A stretch of DNA of 19,929 nucleotides from Planctomycetota bacterium (GTDB taxonomy: Bacteria; Planctomycetota; Brocadiia; Brocadiales; Brocadiaceae). How positions within the stretch are numbered: position 1 is the first letter of the stretch; each line of letters starts with the position of its first letter. Below, one piece after another: positions 7,139 to 13,000 of this stretch. Location: NCBI GenBank assembly GCA_023261465.1, contig JAHFOW010000034.1, forward strand, positions 1 to 19,929. Reading direction: 5' to 3'. The notes under the pieces were generated by a model. It was not told the origin of the DNA, made no database searches, and saw only the letters and a program-made list of their open reading frames with translations. The position numbers and the translations under genes are program-made.

Positions 7139-8221
7139 TCATATCATTTCCATAATCGCCTGCGCTATTTCTGGCAACGGTACGACCTTGTCTACACATC
7201 CCATATCAATCGCCGCCCTGGGCATGCCGAACACAATGCAGGTGGACTGGTCTTCGGCAATCGTGCTTCCGCCTGCGTCCTTAATCGCCTTCATGCCCAT
7301 TGCCCCATCACTGCCCATTCCCGTAAGGAGCACCCCAAGCGCACTGTTGCCATACGCCTCTGCCACGGACTGCATTGCATAGTTGATTGCGTAGGAATTA
7401 AAATCAAATGAAGCCGACCTGGTAAGGTTTACTTTTTTTTGATCTTCCTCCTTTACAACCGATGTGGGATATCCTGACGCAACCAGCACACGGTTTGGAT
7501 ACAAGACCTCTCCTTCCTGTGCAATTGCAACTTCCATAGAACAGCTCCACCGCAGCCTGTCCACAAGTGAAGGCACAAATTCGGGAACTATATGCTGAAC
7601 GACAAGTATGGCTGCCGGAATGTAGCGCTGCAGACTGGATAATACCGTAACTATGGCTCTGGGACCACCGGTTGATGCCCCTATCACAACTATCCCTTTT
7701 CGAGTACGCTGAGCCTCCTGTTTTTGATACGATGTTACTGGTTGGCTAAGTTTCAGTTTCTGTACGTTAACGCCAGCTGCAATCTTTACTTTGGCAATGA
7801 TCTCGCTACCTATTTTATCAATATCGTACGAAATGACACCTGATGGTTTTGCAATAAAGTCTATAGCGCCGTATTCAAGGGCTTTAATAGTGATTGTCGG
7901 GTCTTTTTTATCGAGACCGCTGAGCACCAGTACCGGCGTCGGGCATTCATTCATAATGTGCATTAATGCCGTAAGCCCGTCCATCCGCGGCATCTCAATA
8001 TCAAGAAGCACAACGTCGGGACGGAATTCTCTTACCTTTACAATAGCTTCTATCCCATCCCCGGCGTCGCCCACCACTTTTATCGCAGTATCCGATTTAA
8101 GGATATACGTAAGGGATTTTCGCATAAAACTGGAATCATCGACGACAAGCACACGGATAAAGGATGAAGGATGAGGGTTGAAGGATGAATCAGAATTCAT
8201 TATCACAACTTCATCCTTCAT
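7139..8221 (-). CDS. cheB: Protein-glutamate methylesterase CheB
   Basis: CheB removes methyl groups from receptor glutamates and is activated by phosphorylation from CheA. From the ATG at 8221 it has 360 residues. The receiver domain starts near residue 22 (VLVVDDSSFMRKSL) with phospho-acceptor Asp74 in DVVLLDIEMPRMDG. The esterase domain has catalytic Ser183 (VIGASTGGP), His210 (VVQHIVPEF) and Asp305 (GMGSDGAMG). The first 20 or so residues, including SSFNPHPSSF, are not part of the fold; they are read from a heptad array. GAGGGG 6 nt before 8221 supports that start; an ATG at 8200 is the alternative. The start codon lies inside a 13-bp inverted repeat. Confidence 0.96.
   Translation of the reverse strand: MKDEVVIMNSDSSFNPHPSSFIRVLVVDDSSFMRKSLTYILKSDTAIKVVGDAGDGIEAIVKVREFRPDVVLLDIEMPRMDGLTALMHIMNECPTPVLVLSGLDKKDPTITIKALEYGAIDFIAKPSGVISYDIDKIGSEIIAKVKIAAGVNVQKLKLSQPVTSYQKQEAQRTRKGIVVIGASTGGPRAIVTVLSSLQRYIPAAILVVQHIVPEFVPSLVDRLRWSCSMEVAIAQEGEVLYPNRVLVASGYPTSVVKEEDQKKVNLTRSASFDFNSYAINYAMQSVAEAYGNSALGVLLTGMGSDGAMGMKAIKDAGGSTIAEDQSTCIVFGMPRAAIDMGCVDKVVPLPEIAQAIMEMI
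8154..8188. repeat. 7-bp array inside the cheB 5' end
   Basis: Five in-phase heptads on the plus strand: CGGATAA, AGGATGA, AGGATGA, GGGTTGA, AGGATGA. It is the inverse orientation of the TTCATCC array at 8210 and encodes the SSFNPHPSSFIR segment of CheB. Confidence 0.8.
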
Positions 8222-8223
8222 CC
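8162..8223 (-). promoter_or_regulatory. Inverted repeat that could sequester the cheB start codon
   Basis: Bases 8162-8174 are the exact reverse complement of 8211-8223, a 13-bp perfect stem with a 36-nt loop. In the cheB mRNA the stem would cover the ATG at 8221, while the alternative ATG at 8200 would sit in the loop. A role in limiting cheB translation is inferred only. Confidence 0.45.
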
Positions 8224-8265
8224 TTCACCCCTCTGGTTTTATTCTTCATCCTTTCGCCCTCATCC
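8210..8265. repeat. 7-bp array between cheB and the four-helix gene
   Basis: Eight heptads in one phase: TTCATCC, TTCATCC, TTCACCC, two degenerate units, TTCATCC (8245), TTTCGCC, CTCATCC. It contains the cheB start codon and the last codons and stop of the four-helix protein. Confidence 0.8.
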
Positions 8266-8617
8266 TTTTTTTTACATTTTTCGAACACGTCGTTAAAATC
8301 GCCAGTAGTTCTTCTGTCTCAGATATGAGTTCAGATAGCCTCTTTTTAGAAACAATATCAGATTCGACAAGCAATTCAAGCCAATATCCTGTTTCTTCAA
8401 GTTCTTGAAGCGCACCCTCAATCTTGCTGATAAATTCTGCGTTGGATCTTGCACGTGTTGCTTCACGGTAGTGTGCTCCAACTGACGTTCCTGAACGTAA
8501 TGCTTGCTTACCCAGAACTTGTGCTTCGGTCGTTTTTGGTAATGAACAATACATTTTGATGATCCGCAGTGCGAAACACCTGGTACGTTCTTTTAAACCC
8601 TGCCGTTCATCCCTCAT
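8246..8617 (-). CDS. Four-helix-bundle protein (23S rRNA intervening-sequence protein family)
   Basis: A 123-residue all-helical protein. The core GKQALRSGTSVGAHYREA, then FISKIEGALQELEETGYWLELL and the LISETEELLAIL helix, is typical of the S23/IVP four-helix-bundle family, whose members occur inside rRNA intervening sequences or as free-standing genes; Avd of diversity-generating retroelements is a relative. Its molecular role is not established. No reverse transcriptase or rRNA lies nearby. It is placed between cheY (10 nt upstream) and cheB (24 nt downstream), an unusual place. Both ends, MRDERQG and MRAKG, are encoded by heptad arrays, so the gene looks like a cassette between repeats. 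Start ATG 8617 has AAGG about 8 nt upstream. Confidence 0.88.
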   Translation of the reverse strand: MRDERQGLKERTRCFALRIIKMYCSLPKTTEAQVLGKQALRSGTSVGAHYREATRARSNAEFISKIEGALQELEETGYWLELLVESDIVSKKRLSELISETEELLAILTTCSKNVKKRMRAKG

Positions 8618-8640
8618 CCCTTATCCTTTATCCCTTTTCC
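8606..8640. repeat. 7-bp array between the four-helix gene and cheY
   Basis: Five exact heptads: TTCATCC, CTCATCC, CTTATCC, TTTATCC, CTTTTCC. It holds the start codon of the four-helix gene (8617) and the stop codon of cheY (8628-8630). Confidence 0.85.
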
Positions 8641-8999
8641 TGTTTCATCACTCTCTCAATTTCCCTCAGAATTTCATCCTGTTTAAAGGGCTTTTTTATA
8701 AAGCCGGATGCGCCATTGTTCTGGGCTTCTTTCTGTTTTTCCGGATGACCGAGTGCCGTCACCATGATCACCTTTGCGACCGGATTCATTTTCTTAATAT
8801 CCTTTAACGCCGTGATTCCATCCATTTCCTTCATGAGGATGTCGAGTGTTATCAGATCAGGTTTTAGCTTTTTGTACAGTTCAATCGCTTCTTTGCCATC
8901 CTTCGCCATACCCACAACCTCGTGGCCTCCGATTCCTACAATGAATTTTAATGAACCCCTCATGAAAGATGCATCATCTACAATTAAAATCTTTGCCAT
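8628..8999 (-). CDS. cheY: Single-domain response regulator CheY
   Basis: A 123-residue receiver with no output domain, the diffusible phosphorylated messenger from CheA. The acidic pair D8/D9 (ILIVDDASFMRG), phospho-acceptor Asp53 (LITLDILM), Thr81 (MVTAL) and Lys103 (IKKPF) are all present. The MRGSLKFIV helix is of the CheY/CheB type. It is the first gene after a 476-bp non-coding gap and may start its own transcript. AGAGAG lies a few nt before the ATG. The stop codon falls inside a heptad array. Whether it acts on a motor or another target cannot be told from this window. Confidence 0.95.
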   Translation of the reverse strand: MAKILIVDDASFMRGSLKFIVGIGGHEVVGMAKDGKEAIELYKKLKPDLITLDILMKEMDGITALKDIKKMNPVAKVIMVTALGHPEKQKEAQNNGASGFIKKPFKQDEILREIERVMKQEKG

Positions 9000-9018
9000 A
9001 TTTTCTCTCTTTATATAA

Positions 9019-9047
9019 TATTAAATTCATCTGAAAACTATCCACAA
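9019..9047 (-). promoter_or_regulatory. Possible sigma-70-type promoter for cheY
   Basis: On the minus strand TTGTGG (9042-9047) is followed after 17 nt by TTAATA (9019-9024). This lies 20 nt from the cheY ATG and would give a short leader containing AGAGAG. Both boxes are imperfect. Confidence 0.3.
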
Positions 9048-9063
9048 CGATATTTCTTTAAAT

Positions 9064-9090
9064 GTAGGGCGAAGAGCCTCTTCGCTCTAC
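9064..9090. repeat. GTAG-bounded palindrome
   Basis: 27 bp with GTAG at one end and CTAC at the other; stem CGAAGA-GCCT-TCTTCG-like, with arms GGCGAAGA and TCTTCGCT. Not related to the REP pairs except by the GTAG/CTAC boundary. Confidence 0.65.
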
Positions 9091-9222
9091 AAACCATGCG
9101 GGTTCAAGTTTATAACCTGAAACCCAAATATTTCGCATAACAATAATTCTCAGAAATTATCCCACATCAGGGACAAATCCAAATCATAGGTTCAGTTTCC
9201 CGCCGTGGCGCCTTGGCAACTG

Positions 9223-9300
9223 GCAGGAGCCGTCTCCTGACGGCGATGGACATGCCCACCGGCGAGCAAACTCCGGTCGCCAACGGGAGTTGGCTCCTAC
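9223..9300. repeat. REP pair, copy D
   Basis: Left REP with stem GCCGTC-TCCT-GACGGC and head GCAG instead of GTAG; right REP inverted with stem GCCAAC-GGGA-GTTGGC ending CTCCTAC. The linker has the ATGGACATGCCCACCGGCGA type shared with copy A. Confidence 0.88.
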
Positions 9301-9308
9301 CAAAAATA

Positions 9309-9329
9309 TTGAAATTCCTACACATTTAA
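9309..9329 (+). repeat. Conserved tail motif after REP copy D
   Basis: Matches the motif at 204-224 with one difference over 21 bp and lies the same 8 nt after the CTAC end of its REP. Confidence 0.6.
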
Positions 9330-9361
9330 TTAGGCATTCTGCTACTTTTTCTCAATCACAC

Positions 9362-9412
9362 GTAGGGCGAGGCTTTAGCCTTGCCACGTGCAACCCTAAA
9401 GGGTTGCCCTAC
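9362..9412. repeat. Double palindrome bounded by GTAG and CTAC
   Basis: Two hairpins in tandem, GGCGAGGCT/AGCCTTGCC and CAACCCT/AGGGTTG, with GTAG at 9362 and CTAC ending at 9412. A tail motif (TTCAAATTCCTGCACAT) follows 4 nt later at 9417-9436. Confidence 0.65.
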
Positions 9413-9474
9413 GATATTCAAATTCCTGCACATCATGTTATCAACTATTTCCCCGCTTCCTTACGTTGCCCTGG

Positions 9475-9495
9475 TTCATCCTTCATCCCTTCCGG
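9475..9495. repeat. Short 7-bp array at the cheW 3' end
   Basis: TTCATCC, TTCATCC, CTTCCGG. It encodes the last residues GRDEG of CheW and overlaps its stop codon at 9476-9478. Confidence 0.65.
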
Positions 9496-10036
9496 TTTCG
9501 GTTTTTTTTGCAAGCTGGACGTTCTCTGTTACCTGCCGCGCCGCCTCCAGTTCAGACAGTTCTTCTTTTGTCAGTACCTTATCCACATCCAGCAAAACAA
9601 TCAGCCTGTTGTCAAGCATTCCCACGCCTGTTATATACTCCTGAGACACCGTGGTGGCAACCCCTTCCGGCAGTTTTTGTACCTTTTCGTCCGGGATTCT
9701 GATAACTTCCTCTACGCTATCAACGATGATTCCCGTAGGATACCCGCCACATTCCACAATAACGACACGGGTATCTTCGTCATGCTCTTTTTGCTCAAAT
9801 CTGAACCTCTTGCGAAAATTGAGCACCGATACTAACCGACCGCGAAGGTTTACGATACCTTCAATGTACGGCGGCGTATTGGGAATCTTCGTAATGCCCA
9901 GTGGCGCTGAGATTTCATGAACGCGCATAGCCCGGATGCCAAATTCCTGAGATTTGCTGGTAAAAACAAGGTATTGGTCTTTTTCTATTTCTTCAGTCTC
10001 CATGTCTTCTTTTGTAACGGTAATTTCGTTTACCAT
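9476..10036 (-). CDS. cheW: Chemotaxis coupling protein CheW
   Basis: CheW links the receptor to CheA. The 186 residues contain one CheW domain (about 20-160): YLVFTSKSQEFGI, VHEI near 40, IEGIVNLRGRLVSVLNFRK, GIIVDSVEEV and DNRLIVLLDVDKVL, all family features. The N-terminal 18 residues are an acidic extension and the C-terminal 20 (from RQVTENV) are outside the fold, the last five encoded by heptads. A strong ribosome binding site AAGGAGA lies 8 nt before the ATG. It is separated from the receptor gene by 60 nt holding a 9-bp repeat, so it is probably co-transcribed with parA and the receptor. Confidence 0.95.
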   Translation of the reverse strand: MVNEITVTKEDMETEEIEKDQYLVFTSKSQEFGIRAMRVHEISAPLGITKIPNTPPYIEGIVNLRGRLVSVLNFRKRFRFEQKEHDEDTRVVIVECGGYPTGIIVDSVEEVIRIPDEKVQKLPEGVATTVSQEYITGVGMLDNRLIVLLDVDKVLTKEELSELEAARQVTENVQLAKKTETGRDEG

Positions 10037-10053
10037 GAATAGTTCTCCTTAAT

Positions 10054-10098
10054 AAACGGTTTAAACCGTTTAAACCGTTTAAGCTGTTTGAACCGTTT
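10054..10098. repeat. 9-bp tandem repeat between receptor gene and cheW
   Basis: Five units in one phase: AAACGGTTT, AAACCGTTT, AAACCGTTT, AAGCTGTTT, GAACCGTTT. The first unit is the reverse complement of the consensus, so neighbouring units can pair. The array starts at the receptor stop codon and ends 17 nt before the cheW ATG. Confidence 0.75.
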
Positions 10099-13000
10099 AA
10101 CGTTTGGTTGTTTTCGAAGCTGCGGAAACTTTCACCGCTTTACCCTTCGGCTTGGCCGGTTCCTCAACAGTTATCCTCCTCGGTTCTGCACCCATAGTCC
10201 TTTTTGAGGTTGCAACTTCTTCAACGTTGAATCTTCCCACTGTTTGCTGGAGCTTCTCAGACATGGATGCAAGCCTTGTTGCCGTGGACCTAAGTTCCTG
10301 CGTCTTCGAGAGGAGTTGTTTGCTGCCATTGGCAGATTGAGTAGAGCTGGATGATGTATCAGCCGCAATGCCGCTAACCTTATCCAGGCTATCCGAGATT
10401 GCATCAATACTCTTTTTCTGGTCGGAGGCTGCCACCGAAATCTCCTTCGCAGTTTTTGAGGTCGTCTCAATGGAACGATTAATATCCGCAAATGCTTTTG
10501 ATGTTTGCTCAATTGAACGTCTGCCAGTTTCTACGTTCTGCGCCATAGTTTTAATTGTAGTTACCGTTTCTTCCGTCTCTTTCATAACTGCCTGTACCAG
10601 GGTAGAAATCTTCTTTGCCTGAGACTTGCTGTCGGCGGAGAGCGTCTTTACCTCTTCAGCTACAACGGCAAATCCCTTACCCTGCTTGCCTGCGCGAACA
10701 GCCTCAATTGCGGCGTTAATAGCCAGAATATTTGTTTGCGTGGCGATATCACGAATGACATCCACGATTTCCTGAATCTGCTCACTGCTCTTACTGAGCG
10801 CCTCGATCCTGTTCACTGATTCTCTTGACCCTTCAAGCATAAGGTCTGTGTTCTGAATGGTGCTCTCCATGGCCTTGCCGCCTTCACCCGCAGCCTTGTT
10901 GGCTATTTCGGAGGCCTGATTCATGCCTTCTGCCTGATTTAAAGTGTTCGAAGCGGTCTTCCCTACCCCTTCGCTTTCTCTCAATGCTCCCGCAATCTGC
11001 TGCGCCTGGGTCTTTGCGCCTTCGGCGATTTGTTCCACCGAGCTTGATAGCTGCGCTACCATCTGGTTCATCTCTTCACCGGCACTCAGCATGTTCTGTG
11101 AGACTGAACCAATGTTGATGCCTGCGTCCCTCAGTTCTGTAACAATCCCCCGCAAACTCTCTATTGTGCCATTGATGCCGTCAACCATGGAGTTGAATTC
11201 TCCAGCCGCTGCGACTTCAATCAATCTTGTCAGCGTTCCTTCGCCAACCAGGGACATAACATCATTAACTTCTCCAATAATTGTACCCAGTTTATCTACC
11301 ATCCCATTAATAGTGCTCTTCAGTTCCTGTATTTCACCCTTTGCTTCTACAGTAATTTTCTGTGAAAGATCGCCGTTTGCTAATGCACTGGCCACCATAG
11401 CAATATCTCTTACCTGTGAAGTAAGACTGACAGCCATGGCATTGACGTTATCCGTCAAATCCTTCCAAACACCCGCAACTCCCTTGACTACTGCCTGGCC
11501 TCCGAGCTTCCCTTCCAGACCCACTTCCCTTGCCACACGAGTGACCTCAGCCGCAAAGGCGTTAAGTTGATCCACCATTTTGTTTATAGTATCCTTCAAC
11601 TGGAGGATTTCACCCTTTGCCTCAACCGTAATTTTTTGGGAAAGGTCACCATTTGCAACTGCTGTAGCTACCAGGGCAATATTTCGCACCTGATAGGTCA
11701 AGTTTGAAGTCATAAAATTTACATTGTCCGTTAAATCTTTCCATGTGCCAGAAACACCCTTGACTATTGCCTGTCCTCCCAGCTTCCCGTCTGTGCCAAC
11801 TTCCCTTGCCACACGGGTAACTTCTGCCGCAAAAGCATTGAGCTGATCCACCATGACGTTAATAGTATTCTTTAACTCCTGAATCTCACCTTTTGCCTCA
11901 ACGGTAATCTTCTTAGACAAGTTGCCATCGGCTACTGCAGTGGCCACCTGGGCTATATCCCTTACCTGTCCGGTCAGATTTGAAGCCATCAAATTCACGT
12001 TGTCCGTCAGGTCTTTCCATACACCTGCTACGTCCTTTACCTCTGCCTGTCCTCCGAGCTTTCCTTCCGTACCTACTTCCCTCGCCACACGGGTAACTTC
12101 TGCCGCAAAGGCGTTGAGCTGATCCACCATCTTGTTTATCGTGTCTTTCAACTGGAGAATTTCTCCTCTGGCCTCAACGGTAATTTTCTTGGACAGAATA
12201 CCTTCTGCCACCGCCGTCGTGACTTCGGCAATATTTCTTACCTGTGAGGTAAGACCGCTAGCCATGGCGTTGACATTATCAGTCAGATTTTTCCATGTGC
12301 CGGCAACTCCGGGAACCTCCGCCTGACCCCCAAGTTTGCCTTCGGTTCCTACCTCTTTCGCCACACGGGTGACTTCTGACGCAAAGGCGTTTAACTGATC
12401 CACCATCTTATTCATCGTATCTTTCAACTGGAGGATCTCGCCTTTTGCTTCAACAGTAATCTTTTGTGAAAGATCGCCATTTGCCACTGCCGTGGTCACC
12501 AACGCTATATTTCTCACCTGGAAAGTTAAATTAGCGGCCATCCTGTTTACGTTATCCGTAAGGTCTTTCCATGTACCGGATACCCCTTTAACTTCGGCCT
12601 GGCCTCCGAGTTTTCCGTCCGTACCCACTTCCCGTGCTACACGGGTAACTTCTGATGCAAAGGCATTGAGCTGATCCACCATCTTATTTATGGTATCTTT
12701 CAACTGGAGGATTTCGCCCTTCGCCTCGACAGTAATCTTTTGTGAAAGATCACCGTTTGCCACTGCTGTAGCTACCAGGGCAATGTTTCGCACCTGATAG
12801 GTCAGGTTTGAAGTCATAAAGTTTACATTATCCGTCAGGTCCTTCCAGACCCCCGCAACCCCTTTGACCATTGCCTGTCCTCCAAGTTTCCCGTCCGTAC
12901 CTACTTCCCTTGCTACACGGGTAACTTCTGCCGCAAAGGCATTGAGCTGATCCACCATAACGTTGATGGTATTCTTTAACTCCAGAATCTCTCCTTTTGC

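Larger units (their letters stand above)
9000..9475. other. 476-bp intergenic region with four palindromic or repeat units
   Basis: No gene is seen. From cheY outward it holds a possible promoter, a GTAG palindrome (9064-9090), about 130 bp with nothing recognisable, REP copy D (9223-9300), the conserved tail (9309-9329), a double GTAG palindrome (9362-9412) with a second tail (9417-9436), and the start of a heptad array at 9475. Confidence 0.7.

Noticed and set aside
8246..8617. Avd accessory protein of a diversity-generating retroelement
   Set aside because: The fold family is related, but there is no reverse transcriptase, template repeat or variable-repeat target in the window.
8154..8640. 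CRISPR array
   Set aside because: Repeat units are 7 bp with no unique spacers, and no cas genes are present.
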